64,000 bases of DNA from Haloarculaceae archaeon H-GB1-1 (GTDB taxonomy: Archaea > Halobacteriota > Halobacteria > Halobacteriales > Haloarculaceae): the NCBI GenBank assembly GCA_029688825.1, contig JARUKX010000008.1, positions 62,001 through 126,000 of the forward strand. The letters are read 5' to 3'. How positions within the stretch are numbered: the first letter of the stretch is position 1; every line of letters starts with the position of its first letter. Below are positions 10,400 to 18,518 of this stretch, piece by piece. Below the pieces are notes generated by a model, which saw only the letters and a program-made list of their open reading frames with translations, had not been told where the DNA came from and did not search any database. The position numbers and the translations under genes are program-made.

Positions 10400-11200
10400 T
10401 CAGCTGTCCTGCAGCCGTTTCGTCTTTTCGACGAGGGGGTGGTGGGCATAATCGACGACTGCGATGTCGTCGAGCGTCTCCAGACCCTCGTTCCGCGCCG
10501 TCTCGGCCATCCCGAGTTCGACCCGCTCGTCGAGAACGATGACGTAGGCGTCCATCTCCTCGACGTCCAGTTTGGAGGCGGCTTTCACGCGGTGGTGGCC
10601 GTCGGCGAGGATGAGGTTGCCGCCGTTGTCGATGACGACGAGCGGTTCGGCGAGCCCGTGTTCGAGTTCGTATATTCGGCCCTCGAGTTCGTCGCCGTAG
10701 ACCTTGTTCTGCGTCGGTGTGAGCTTCGAGAGCGGCACCTCACGGCGCTCCTCGTGGACCTCGACGTCGTGGATGCCCGCGAGCGTCCGCATCAGTTTGT
10801 CCACCTTTCCGGGCGTCGCGCGTTCGATCTGGCTGCGAATGACGTCGGCGTGACTGATGATGCCGACGAGGTTGCCGGCGTCGTCGACGACCGGGAGTCG
10901 CTGGATACCCGACCGGAGGATGACCCGCGCCGCGTCGTTCAGTTCCATCCCCGGATGTGCGACGAGCAGTTCCTGGCTCATCACCTTGAAGATGGGGTCG
11001 TTGTCCTCGGCGAGGAGGAGGTCGCGCGCACTCACGAATCCCTCGACGCGTCGTCGCTCGGTCACGGGGAACCCGCTGTGACCGTCACTTTCGGCGATGC
11101 GGCGAGCGACGTCGCCGACGCTATCGTCGGGTGACACCGTCTCGACGTCCCGGGTCATGTAATCTTGCACCCGGAGTTTCTCGTCGTCGTCTCGTCCCAT
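10400..11200 (-). CDS. CBS-pair protein fused to a ParB/SerK-like domain
   Basis: The protein has 266 aa. Residues about 10-125 form two CBS motifs (VQDYMTRDVETVSPDDSV and KVMSQELLVAHPGMELNDAA), which usually bind adenine nucleotides. Residues about 153-245 form a ParB-like fold containing ILADGHHRVKAA (DGHHR, residues 200-204) in place of the ParB GERR motif. DGHHR is characteristic of archaeal SerK, the ADP-dependent free-serine kinase, so a small-molecule kinase under nucleotide control is a credible alternative to a DNA-partition role; this is inference. ATG 11200 (MGRDDDEKL) is preferred over GTG 11221 because a TATA-like box sits 27 nt upstream. It probably forms its own transcript. Confidence 0.85.
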   Translation of the reverse strand: MGRDDDEKLRVQDYMTRDVETVSPDDSVGDVARRIAESDGHSGFPVTERRRVEGFVSARDLLLAEDNDPIFKVMSQELLVAHPGMELNDAARVILRSGIQRLPVVDDAGNLVGIISHADVIRSQIERATPGKVDKLMRTLAGIHDVEVHEERREVPLSKLTPTQNKVYGDELEGRIYELEHGLAEPLVVIDNGGNLILADGHHRVKAASKLDVEEMDAYVIVLDERVELGMAETARNEGLETLDDIAVVDYAHHPLVEKTKRLQDS

Positions 11201-11225
11201 GGCATATGCGTCAACTGCCACGGGT

Positions 11226-11232
11226 GAAAAGG
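11226..11232 (-). promoter_or_regulatory. TATA-like box of the CBS-ParB gene
   Basis: CCTTTTC on the minus strand, about 27 nt before ATG 11200. It decides against the upstream GTG at 11221. Confidence 0.5.
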
Positions 11233-11239
11233 CTCCCGT

Positions 11240-12793
11240 TCACTCCGATTCTTGCTCGTCGTCCGCTGGGTCGTCCGCGTCGTCCGATTGGTCTCGGCCG
11301 GCCTCGACGACCCACTCGACCCTGGATTCGGTCATCCGAAGCGGTTGGTCGTCGAACGATCCGCGGGTGACGCTGAACTTGTTCGTCCGGGACTCGACGG
11401 CGTCGAGGAAGCGGTCGGTCATCACGGACTGGACGACGCGCACGAGCGACTCGTCGTCGTCGTCGATGGTGTCGAGCAGCCCGAGCGTGATCTGTGCGCC
11501 GGCCATGTCCGAGTGCCCGCCCGCGCTGCCGATCTGTCCGTACGCGTCTCGCAGCGTCTCCCCGAGGTCGATGTCCGCGCCGCGAGCGCGGGCGGAGGCG
11601 TAGATGGTGCCGTCCATGAGCCCGTAGACGAGCGTGATCGTCACGCCCTCGAGGTCGAGCAGCCTGTCGGCGGCCTGGGCCAGCGCGTCGCGGTCGTTGA
11701 GGTCGCCGACGCAGGTCAACAGCACGGGGCCGTACTGCTGGCGATTGGAGATGGCGTTCGCGATGGTCTCGAAGGTGTCCGCGCTGATGCTGGGCGTTTC
11801 GATGCGTTCGAGCGTTCCGGCGTCGGCGGTCGTGACGAGGTGTGCCGCCGCTTCGAGGTCCGCCGGACACGCTTCGCGGGTGAACTCACGCGTGTCGACG
11901 CGGATGCCGAACAGGAGTCCCGTGGCGACGTCCTCGTCGAGCCCGATACCGAGCGTGCGGAGGTAGTCCACCATGAGGGTACTGGTCGCGCCGACCTCGC
12001 TTCGAAGGTCGACGTACTTCGCGTCCACGGGAATCCGTGGCGGATGGTGGTCGATGACGATGTCGATGGGCGTGTCCTTCGGGAGCTGGTCGTTGACCCC
12101 CGGCCGGGAGTGATCGACGAGCGCGAAGCTCTCGTACTCCTCGACGAGGTCGTCACCGCGGTCGAAACTCCGGAGGTCGAAATCGAGGAGGTTGACGAAC
12201 GCACGGTTCTCCTGGTGGGTGATGGAACCGAAGTAGCAGATATCGGCATCACAGCCGACGCGGTCGGCCAGAACCTCCAGTGCGACCGCGCTCGCGATGG
12301 CGTCCGGGTCGGGGTTGTCGTGGGTCACGATCGCGAGCGGCTCCGCCAGATTCCGGAGGATGCTGACGAGCTGGCGGGCCTGCAAGCCCTCGTCGCCGAC
12401 GCTCGTGCGGAGCTTCCGTGCGGTCTCCCGTCCTCTGTCGATCGTCTCGTCGGCCACCTCGTCGAGGTCCGCCACGTCCGACGGTGTCGGGTCGGCCCCG
12501 CTGTAGGCGACGAGGTGGGCCGCGGGAAACGCCGTTCTGGCCGCGGACGCTGCTGCGACGTTCTGGGTCGCGTCGTCCCCTGCGACGAACACGGTGGTGA
12601 TCCCGTCGTCGAAGCCCGCGAGCACGTCGGGGTCCGTCGGTGCGGCCTGACTGGCGTTGACGCCCTCTTCACGGAGTGTGTCGACCCGCCGCTCCTCGTC
12701 GCAGACCACCAGAAGCTGTCCCGGCCAGTCACGTATCTCGTCGATCAGGCTTCGACCGAACGAGCCACACCCCAGAACGAGCCGGGCGTACAT
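11240..12793 (-). CDS. TrkA_N-DHH-DHHA1 phosphoesterase
   Basis: The protein has 517 aa. Residues 1-115 are a Rossmann TrkA_N (RCK-N) domain starting MYARLVLGCGSFGRSL with the nucleotide-binding GCGSFG. A DHH phosphoesterase domain follows, with motif HDNPDPD (residues 158-164), DHSRPG and the name-giving IDHHPP near residue 250. Near the C-terminus, GSAGGHSDMAGAQ is the DHHA1 substrate-binding motif. DHH-DHHA1 proteins hydrolyse small phosphodiesters (nanoRNA, pAp, c-di-AMP) with Mn2+. The fused RCK domain suggests control by NAD(H) or a nucleotide, and c-di-AMP hydrolysis is a plausible but unproved role. ATG 12793 is chosen because a TATA-like TAGCTTTTTG lies 27 nt upstream. The C-terminal tail is acidic. 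Confidence 0.9.
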   Translation of the reverse strand: MYARLVLGCGSFGRSLIDEIRDWPGQLLVVCDEERRVDTLREEGVNASQAAPTDPDVLAGFDDGITTVFVAGDDATQNVAAASAARTAFPAAHLVAYSGADPTPSDVADLDEVADETIDRGRETARKLRTSVGDEGLQARQLVSILRNLAEPLAIVTHDNPDPDAIASAVALEVLADRVGCDADICYFGSITHQENRAFVNLLDFDLRSFDRGDDLVEEYESFALVDHSRPGVNDQLPKDTPIDIVIDHHPPRIPVDAKYVDLRSEVGATSTLMVDYLRTLGIGLDEDVATGLLFGIRVDTREFTREACPADLEAAAHLVTTADAGTLERIETPSISADTFETIANAISNRQQYGPVLLTCVGDLNDRDALAQAADRLLDLEGVTITLVYGLMDGTIYASARARGADIDLGETLRDAYGQIGSAGGHSDMAGAQITLGLLDTIDDDDESLVRVVQSVMTDRFLDAVESRTNKFSVTRGSFDDQPLRMTESRVEWVVEAGRDQSDDADDPADDEQESE

Positions 12794-12817
12794 ACGATAG
12801 CGGTTCGTGCCCGGCGT

Positions 12818-12827
12818 CAAAAAGCTA
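12818..12827 (-). promoter_or_regulatory. TATA-like box of the TrkA_N-DHH gene
   Basis: TAGCTTTTTG on the minus strand, about 27 nt before ATG 12793. Confidence 0.55.
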
Positions 12828-12839
12828 CCACACTGACGC

Positions 12840-13268
12840 TCACTTCAGTCGCTCCTGGAGGAACGATGGGTGTGCCGCGGTCACGCCGTCGATGCCGAGG
12901 ATGTGTTCGTTGATGACGTCGCCGACGGCCCCGCTGTCGGCCGCCCTGACTTCGGCCATCAGCATGTGGTCGCCGCTGGAGGTGTACAGCGACTCGATCT
13001 CCTCGACCTCGGTGAGTTTGCGCGTGGCCTCGACGTAGCGCTCGCTCTCGACCTCGATGCCGACCTGTGCGATGGTCTGGCCGGAGAGCTTCTTCGGGTC
13101 GACGTCCGCGGAGTAGCCGACGATCACGCCCTCCTCTTCGAGCTTCTGGATGTACTTCCGGACGGTGGGTTTGGACACGTTCGCGCGGTCGGCGATCTCC
13201 GAATAGGAGGCCTGGGCGTCCTCTTCGAGGACAGAGAGAATACGATCCTCCGTAGACTCGACACTCAT
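12840..13268 (-). CDS. Lrp/AsnC-family transcription regulator
   Basis: The 142-aa protein starts at ATG 13268 (MSVESTEDRILSVL). An N-terminal winged helix-turn-helix (about residues 5-55; ASYSEIADRANVSKPTVRKYIQKLEEEGVI) is followed by a RAM/AsnC ligand-binding domain (about 65-140). Such proteins bind amino acids or other small effectors and act as dimers or octamers. It lies 63 nt upstream of porB's stop codon position, downstream of porAB on the same strand, so porAB may be its target. A strong TATA-like GGTATTTTTT is 27 nt upstream, which rules out the longer frame. The specific effector cannot be read from the sequence. Confidence 0.92.
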   Translation of the reverse strand: MSVESTEDRILSVLEEDAQASYSEIADRANVSKPTVRKYIQKLEEEGVIVGYSADVDPKKLSGQTIAQVGIEVESERYVEATRKLTEVEEIESLYTSSGDHMLMAEVRAADSGAVGDVINEHILGIDGVTAAHPSFLQERLK

Positions 13269-13289
13269 AGACGATTCTTTTCGGTGCGA

Positions 13290-13300
13290 GAAAAAATACC
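13290..13300 (-). promoter_or_regulatory. TATA-like box of the Lrp gene
   Basis: GGTATTTTTTC on the minus strand, about 27 nt before ATG 13268. It shows the regulator has its own promoter after porB. Confidence 0.6.
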
Positions 13301-13331
13301 TTCCGAACCACAAACCCGAATTCGGGGTTGG

Positions 13332-14270
13332 TTACTTGTGGAGGTCGAGGAGTTCGTCGTAGGACCGGTCCCACTGGTGGTCCTCGTCGAAGTACTGTTC
13401 GGCGACGGGCTGGTCGGGCATCTCGCCGATCGCCTGTTTCTCCTCGCTGTAGGAGGGGCGCGGGTCGTCGCGGTAGAAGCGACCGGTGAGGACCTCGCCC
13501 TCGTAGAGCTTCGATTCGACCTCGTACATCATCTGGCCCGCCTCGCGGCGGTCGGTGACGTCGAAGTCGTACTCGTCGGAGTCCTGGACGTCCGTGTACG
13601 GGACGTAGTGCTTCGCGTCCTTGTTCCAGGTCGGACACTGGGTCAGGAAGTCGACGTGTGCGAAGCCGTCGTGTTCGATGGCTTCGGTGATGATCTCCTT
13701 CGCCTGGTTGGGGTTGACCGCCGCCGTCCGGGCGACGTAGGAGGAACCGGCCGCCAGCGAGAGGCTGAGCGGGCGAAGCGGTGACTTCGCCGAGCCGTGG
13801 GGCTGGGTCTTCGACTTGTGCCCCTTCGGACTGGTGGGCGACGTCTGGCCCTTCGTGAGCCCGAAGATCTCGTTGTTGAACACGATGTAGGTCATGTCGT
13901 GGTTCTCGCGAGCGGTGTGGATGAAGTGGTTGCCCCCGATGCCGTAGCCGTCGCCGTCGCCGCCGGCGGCGATGACTTCGAGTTCGGGGTTGGCCAGCTT
14001 CGCCGCGCGAGCGACGGGCAGGCTGCGGCCGTGGATTGAGTGGTAGCCGTAGCTCTCGAAGTAGCTGGAGAGCTTGCCGGAACAGCCGATGCCCGTGACC
14101 AGAAGCGTCTCCTCTGGCGAGCGGCCGACCTCCGGCATCGCCTGCTTGAGCGCCTTGAGGACGCCGAAGTCACCACAGCCCGGACACCACGTCGGCTGCG
14201 GTTCCGTTCCGGGCGTGAAGTCCTCGCTCTCGATCTCCTCTTCCTCTCCGATTGCGCTGAATGCACTCAT
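13332..14270 (-). CDS. porB: Pyruvate:ferredoxin oxidoreductase beta subunit
   Basis: This is the 312-aa thiamine-diphosphate-binding subunit of a 2-oxoacid:ferredoxin oxidoreductase. Visible features are the [4Fe-4S] ligands in WCPGCGDFG and GIGCSGK, the TPP motif beginning GGDGDGYGIGG and ending in VFNNEIFG, and a third conserved Cys region LTQCPTWN. With PorA it oxidises pyruvate to acetyl-CoA, CO2 and reduced ferredoxin. The 631+312-residue pair matches the Halobacterium pyruvate enzyme in size as I recall it, which favours Por over the 2-oxoglutarate enzyme, but substrate cannot be proved here. It begins 3 nt after the porA stop, so the two genes are co-transcribed. Confidence 0.9.
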   Translation of the reverse strand: MSAFSAIGEEEEIESEDFTPGTEPQPTWCPGCGDFGVLKALKQAMPEVGRSPEETLLVTGIGCSGKLSSYFESYGYHSIHGRSLPVARAAKLANPELEVIAAGGDGDGYGIGGNHFIHTARENHDMTYIVFNNEIFGLTKGQTSPTSPKGHKSKTQPHGSAKSPLRPLSLSLAAGSSYVARTAAVNPNQAKEIITEAIEHDGFAHVDFLTQCPTWNKDAKHYVPYTDVQDSDEYDFDVTDRREAGQMMYEVESKLYEGEVLTGRFYRDDPRPSYSEEKQAIGEMPDQPVAEQYFDEDHQWDRSYDELLDLHK

Positions 14271-14273
14271 GGT

Positions 14274-16169
14274 CTAGTCACCTGCTGCAGGTACGTACTT
14301 CATGGTCTCGTCGGGGAGGTCCCCGCCGTCGATGCTGGTCTCGAAGCCCTCGACGATGTCGCGGGGTTCGAACGGGTTGCCGTTGTACTTCAGCAGGCTC
14401 GACAGCTTCGGCCCGAAGCGACCGAGTTCCTTCTGGGTCAGGCCGCGGAACTGGGCCGTGGCGTTCATCTCGACGACCAGACATTCCTCGACGGATTCGA
14501 GGAAGTCGGTGACCTCGGCGACGGGATAGGGCATCAGGTCGCCGACGCCCATCGCCTTGACCGAGTGGCCCTGCTCGTTGAGGCGGTCGACGGCCTCGAA
14601 CACGGTGTCCTGCTGGCTACCCCACGTGAGGAGGCCGTAGTCGGCGTCCTCGGGACCGTGGACGGTCTGGTGGGACTCCTCGGCGGCGTCGAGCTCCGAA
14701 CGGACGGAATCGAGCTTCTGGAGGCGACGGTTCATCTGCGCGACCCGGTTGGCCGGGTCCTCGGAGATGTGGCCGGTCGGCGAGTGCTCGTTCCCGGACG
14801 CGAGGAAGCGACCCCCCTTCTGGCCGGGGATCGAGCGCGGGCTCACGCCCTTCTCGGAGTCGTGCTGGTAGCGTTCGAACTTCCCGGATTCGTGGTGTGC
14901 AGCCTCGGCCAGTTCGTCCTCGGTGAGGACGGTTCCGGGGTCCGGGTTCGGTTCGCGGTCGAAGAAGTCCGCGTCGACGTTGCGGAGTTCGCCCTGCAAC
15001 TTCTGGTCGTAGACGACGATCGCCGGCAGGTGGTACTCGTAGGCGATCTCGAACGCCTTTCGCGTCTGGTCGTAGCACTCCCGGATGTTGCTGGGGGCGA
15101 AGACGACGCGACAGGAGTCGCCCTGACTCGTGTACAGGACGTGTTCGAGGTCGGCCTGCTCGGGCTTCGTCGGCATCCCGGTCGACGGCCCGGCGCGCAT
15201 GGCCTCGAGCAGGACGATGGGCGTCTCGGTCATCTCGGCGAGGCCGAGCGGTTCGGACATCAGCGAGAAGCCACCGCCGGACGAGCCGGACATGGCCTTC
15301 GCGCCGGCGTGGGACGCACCGAGCGCCAGCGCCGCCGCCGCGATCTCGTCCTCGACCTGCTCGGAGACGCCGCCGAACTTCGGCAGGTGCTGGGACATGA
15401 TGGTGAACACGTCGGTCCACGGCGTCATCGGGTAGCCCGAGATGAACCGACAGCCCTCGTCGAGCGCCGCGTAGGCGATGGCGTTCGATCCGGAGAGCAG
15501 CGCCTGCTCGTTCTCGTGGTCGCCCGTCGGGACGCGGAGGTCGTGGGTGAACTCCTGCTCGGAGACCGCGTCGTAGGCCTCGTTCAGGATGGTGATGTTC
15601 GTCTCCGCGATGTCCTCGGGCATGTTCGCCCTGATGAGTTCCTCGAAGTACGAGACGTCGATGTCCAGCAGCGCGGCGGTGACGCCGACGCCGGCGGTGT
15701 TCCGCATGACCTCGCGACCGTGTTCGCGGGCCATCTCCCGCAGGTTCATCGGGTAGAGGTGCCAGCCGTTCTCCTCGGCGCGTTCTTCGAGGTTCAGCTC
15801 GGCGGCCGCCTCCTCGTCGATGAGTCCTTCGTCGTAGACGATGATGCCGCCTTCACGAAGGTCGTCGAGGTTCTCCGAGAGCGGTTTCAGCTCCTCGTTC
15901 CCGTAGACGGACCCCTCGGATGGGTTGCGTGCGAAACTGTCGCCCAGCGCCAGCAAGAAATTGTAGCCGTCGCCTCGCGACCGGACGTTCGATGCGCTCG
16001 CGCGTACCTCCACGAACGTGTGACCGCCGCGAATGCGCGACGGGTAGTGCCGATGAGTGAAGACGTGAAGTCCCGCGCGCATCAGGGCCTTCGCGAAGTT
16101 CTGGCTCGTCGAGTCGATTCCGTCTCCGGAACCACCCGCAATTCGCCAGATAAGTTCGTTTTCTGTCAT
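14274..16169 (-). CDS. porA: Pyruvate:ferredoxin oxidoreductase alpha (gamma-alpha fusion) subunit
   Basis: The protein has 631 aa. The N-terminal ~190 residues (MTENELIWRIAGGSGDGIDS, IRGGHTFVEVR) are the gamma domain that binds CoA. The rest is the alpha domain, with SGYPMTPWTDVF, GASHAGAKAMSGSSGGGFSL and GPSTGMPTKPEQADL. The gamma-alpha order in one chain is the usual haloarchaeal arrangement. It works with PorB 3 nt downstream in ferredoxin-linked pyruvate oxidation. A TATA-like box at 16225-16233 would give a leader of roughly 30 nt. An assignment to 2-oxoglutarate (KorA) is less likely because of the length. Confidence 0.9.
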   Translation of the reverse strand: MTENELIWRIAGGSGDGIDSTSQNFAKALMRAGLHVFTHRHYPSRIRGGHTFVEVRASASNVRSRGDGYNFLLALGDSFARNPSEGSVYGNEELKPLSENLDDLREGGIIVYDEGLIDEEAAAELNLEERAEENGWHLYPMNLREMAREHGREVMRNTAGVGVTAALLDIDVSYFEELIRANMPEDIAETNITILNEAYDAVSEQEFTHDLRVPTGDHENEQALLSGSNAIAYAALDEGCRFISGYPMTPWTDVFTIMSQHLPKFGGVSEQVEDEIAAAALALGASHAGAKAMSGSSGGGFSLMSEPLGLAEMTETPIVLLEAMRAGPSTGMPTKPEQADLEHVLYTSQGDSCRVVFAPSNIRECYDQTRKAFEIAYEYHLPAIVVYDQKLQGELRNVDADFFDREPNPDPGTVLTEDELAEAAHHESGKFERYQHDSEKGVSPRSIPGQKGGRFLASGNEHSPTGHISEDPANRVAQMNRRLQKLDSVRSELDAAEESHQTVHGPEDADYGLLTWGSQQDTVFEAVDRLNEQGHSVKAMGVGDLMPYPVAEVTDFLESVEECLVVEMNATAQFRGLTQKELGRFGPKLSSLLKYNGNPFEPRDIVEGFETSIDGGDLPDETMKYVPAAGD

Positions 16170-16513
16170 GGTTAAATCCTCGGCCCCAGTAGACGGGTGC
16201 CGTATCTCAACCCACGATTGGCCCTAACTAAAGAGTTTTCACTGTATCACCCGTTATTAATCGTTATCTTTGGTTTCGGCGGCTGAAACGGTAGATTTCG
16301 AGATTGAATCTGGCGGTTCCATCCGTGTTTGAAACGTTGGGCCTTAGCCGAATCGTTCCGATTAACAGCAAGTACATTCAGGAAAGTTGATTATATTCTT
16401 CAGATTCGTCTCACGTTTTCCGGTCCGGCTCCTCTCTCGGGGTTGGGAACGTCGGGGGTTTGCCGCCGACGAGAAGAGTCCGTGAAGTGACTACCGGTCG
16501 GTTCGGGACCGTC
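16170..16513. other. 344-bp AT-rich intergenic region upstream of porA
   Basis: No ORF of note is seen. The part next to porA holds a minus-strand TATA-like TAACTAAAG complement (16225-16233). The middle (16230-16430) is unusually AT-rich for this genome and includes a second minus-strand TATA-like GAATATAA (about 16392-16399). The part beyond 16430 is the 3' flank of the acyl-CoA dehydrogenase gene. An alternative por promoter or a small RNA could lie here, but neither is demonstrated. Confidence 0.4.
16225..16233 (-). promoter_or_regulatory. TATA-like box of porAB
   Basis: CTTTAGTTA on the minus strand, about 60 nt before the porA ATG, so the transcript should carry a short leader. Confidence 0.5.
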
Positions 16514-17665
16514 CTACGTCGGCGTCTGCCTGTAGATGAGGTTGCGCTGGACCTCGTTCACGCCCTCGTAGATGACGGGGATGCGGACGTCGCGATACAC
16601 CCGCGAGATGCGACGGTCGCTCAGTACCGACCGGCCGCCGTGGAGTTGCATCCCCTTCTCGGCGCACTCGCGGGCCGTCTCCGTCGCTTTCACCTTGGCC
16701 ATCGCTGCCCAGAACCCGGGGTGGTCGCCGGACGAGACGTGCTCGGCGGCGCGCCAGACCAGGGATCTGGCGGCCTCGAATTCGGTCCGCATGTCGGCCA
16801 GTTCGTGCTGGACGGACTGGAATTCGTTGACCGTCCGTCCGAACGATTCCCGGTCGTGGACGAAGTCCCACGCCTCCTCGATCGCAGCGGCGGCGAGTCC
16901 GACGCCGTGCCCGCCGACGGCGATGCGACCGTAGTTGAAGAACTCCGCGAGCATGTAGAAGCCAGCGCCCTCGACGCCGATGAGGTTCGCCTCGGGCACG
17001 CGGCAGTCGTCGAAGACGATGTGGCCCTGCTTCGACGCGCAGAAGCCGATCTTCTCGGGGATGTGCTCGGCCTCGTACCCGTCTGTGTCGGTGGGGACGA
17101 TGAACAGCGAGTAGTTGCCGTAGCGGTCCTCGCCGTCGCTCGTCTTCGCGTACACCGTCAGCCAGTCGGCTTCGACGGCGTTGCCGATCCAGTACTTCTC
17201 GCCGTCGATGACCCACTCGTCACCGTCCTTCGTCGCCGTCGTCTGCATCCCGGCGAGGTTGCTCCCCGTCTCCGGTTCCGAGACCGCCATGCCGGTCAGC
17301 ATCTCGTTCTCGCCGACGGGTCTGAGATACTGCTCTTTCTGCTCTTCGGTCCCGTTCTGCTGGAGGATCTCCGTCCCGAAGCTCGCCAGTTGCAGCGTCA
17401 GTCCGATACCGGCGTCAGCGCGGAAGAACTCCTCTGATATCGCCAGCGTCTCCGCGAGCGAGAAGTCGCGGCCGCCGTACTCCTCGCTCACGTCCTGGGC
17501 GACGAGCCCGGCGTCCATCCCGGCCTCGAGTACCTCCCACGGGTACTCGCCGCGCTCGTGGTACTCGGCGGCGTTCGGTGCGACGTACTCCTGTGCGAAC
17601 TCGTGGGCCTCCTGTTTGACCGCTCGTGCCTCCTCGGGGACCGGGGTCTCCGTCAGCAGTTCCAT
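16514..17665 (-). CDS. Acyl-CoA dehydrogenase
   Basis: The 383-aa FAD enzyme introduces the alpha-beta double bond in acyl-CoA. Family signatures are MAVSEPETGSNLAGMQTTA (FAD/substrate region), WVIDGEKYWIGN, and the C-terminal QLHGGRSVLSD and IPVIYEGVNEVQRNLIYR, where Glu367 is the catalytic base position used by short- and medium-chain enzymes. Substrate range cannot be told; glutaryl-, isovaleryl- or butyryl-type are all possible. ATG 17665 (MELLTETPVPEEARAV) has a TATA-like GCTATATC about 27-33 nt upstream, suggesting a leaderless monocistronic transcript. Electrons would go to ETF, which is not in the window. Confidence 0.93.
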   Translation of the reverse strand: MELLTETPVPEEARAVKQEAHEFAQEYVAPNAAEYHERGEYPWEVLEAGMDAGLVAQDVSEEYGGRDFSLAETLAISEEFFRADAGIGLTLQLASFGTEILQQNGTEEQKEQYLRPVGENEMLTGMAVSEPETGSNLAGMQTTATKDGDEWVIDGEKYWIGNAVEADWLTVYAKTSDGEDRYGNYSLFIVPTDTDGYEAEHIPEKIGFCASKQGHIVFDDCRVPEANLIGVEGAGFYMLAEFFNYGRIAVGGHGVGLAAAAIEEAWDFVHDRESFGRTVNEFQSVQHELADMRTEFEAARSLVWRAAEHVSSGDHPGFWAAMAKVKATETARECAEKGMQLHGGRSVLSDRRISRVYRDVRIPVIYEGVNEVQRNLIYRQTPT

Positions 17666-17690
17666 GCCAATAGTCTACGGATGGCTGGCG

Positions 17691-17698
17691 GATATAGC
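17691..17698 (-). promoter_or_regulatory. TATA-like box of the acyl-CoA dehydrogenase gene
   Basis: GCTATATC on the minus strand, about 27 nt before ATG 17665. Confidence 0.5.
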
Positions 17699-17735
17699 TC
17701 CGCAAATATGGAAAAACAATAAACTCGTTTGCAGT

Positions 17736-18335
17736 TCAGACTTCGATCTTCTGCATCAGAGAGACGAGTTCTTCGAGTTCGGGGAAGGTGTAGACTTTCA
17801 CGTCGACGTTGGCGTCGGGCGCGTGGACGCGCGAATCGAACATGAGCGCCATCTCGTCGTTGCGGTCCCCGACGAGATTGTCCACCATCCCGCTCCCTGG
17901 GCCGAACGTGAACGTCGGGGTCGACATGTCGATGGTGGTCTGGAGGACGTTCGCCCAGCCGTCGATGAAGCCGCTGGTCATGATGTTGCCGATCTCCTGG
18001 ATGGCCGACCGCTCCATGTCGGTGAAGCCGCTGCCCGAACTGTCCCCGCCCATGTCGCCGAGCATGTGACTGGCCAGCGCCTTCGCGTCTTCTGCGTTGA
18101 ACAGGAAGAGGATGTGCCCGTGAGGTGGCTCCTGCAACTCGATACTGATACCGATCTGTTCGTCGTGTCCGATGTGGGTCTTGATGTCGGGGATGTCGAT
18201 GAAGTTGATCTTCGTGATCTCCATCTCAGTGTCCATGCCCGTCATCTGATTGAGATGGCTCGCCACCTGATTGCCGCCCTCCTTGGCCATCCGATTGAAC
18301 AGACCCAGCTTCCGTATATCTATCATCAAGCTCAT
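17736..18335 (-). CDS. cheC: CheC chemotaxis phosphatase
   Basis: The 199-aa CheC family protein keeps one complete CheY-P phosphatase motif, S-x3-E-x2-N-x22-P, in SAIQEIGNIMTSGFIDGWAN. The first motif found in bacterial CheC is degenerate (LGLFNRMAKEGGNQ). ATG 18335 gives MSLMIDIRKLGLFNRM; an internal ATG three codons later is an alternative. It is transcribed divergently from a soluble transducer with a 183-bp AT-rich spacer, so the pair probably acts in one taxis pathway. It is clearly related to each half of the double CheC at 8994-10205. A TATA-like element at 18378-18386 lies ~45 nt upstream. Confidence 0.9.
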   Translation of the reverse strand: MSLMIDIRKLGLFNRMAKEGGNQVASHLNQMTGMDTEMEITKINFIDIPDIKTHIGHDEQIGISIELQEPPHGHILFLFNAEDAKALASHMLGDMGGDSSGSGFTDMERSAIQEIGNIMTSGFIDGWANVLQTTIDMSTPTFTFGPGSGMVDNLVGDRNDEMALMFDSRVHAPDANVDVKVYTFPELEELVSLMQKIEV

Positions 18336-18518
18336 GGTCGATGCGTTCCAGGTACTGTCCGTCTATTGCGACTCACCCCATATAACTCGTGTCCCCTCCT
18401 TATTGAAATTGAAACCGAAGTCGACCATTCAAATCTGGTCTTGTAATCCTCGAACATTATTATCATGTGTGATATTGTGGGAGGAGATAACATATAGCAG
18501 CACCTGAAACAATGTATC
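18336..18518. promoter_or_regulatory. Divergent cheC/transducer promoter region
   Basis: An AT-rich 183-bp spacer. A minus-strand TATA-like GTTATATGG (18378-18386) serves cheC. A plus-strand CATATAG (18491-18497), about 27 nt before ATG 18519, serves the transducer. No clear palindromic operator was found. Confidence 0.5.

Noticed and set aside
14040-16175. 711-aa plus-strand ORF opposite porA
   Set aside because: It mirrors porA codon by codon and has no recognisable domain; porA carries full family motifs.
16170-16513. Possible small RNA in the AT-rich porA upstream region
   Set aside because: TATA-like motifs are present but no stable structure or conserved pattern could be read.
18336-18518. 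Palindromic operator between cheC and the transducer
   Set aside because: Only AT-rich TATA-like stretches are visible; no symmetrical repeat longer than 5 bp stands out.
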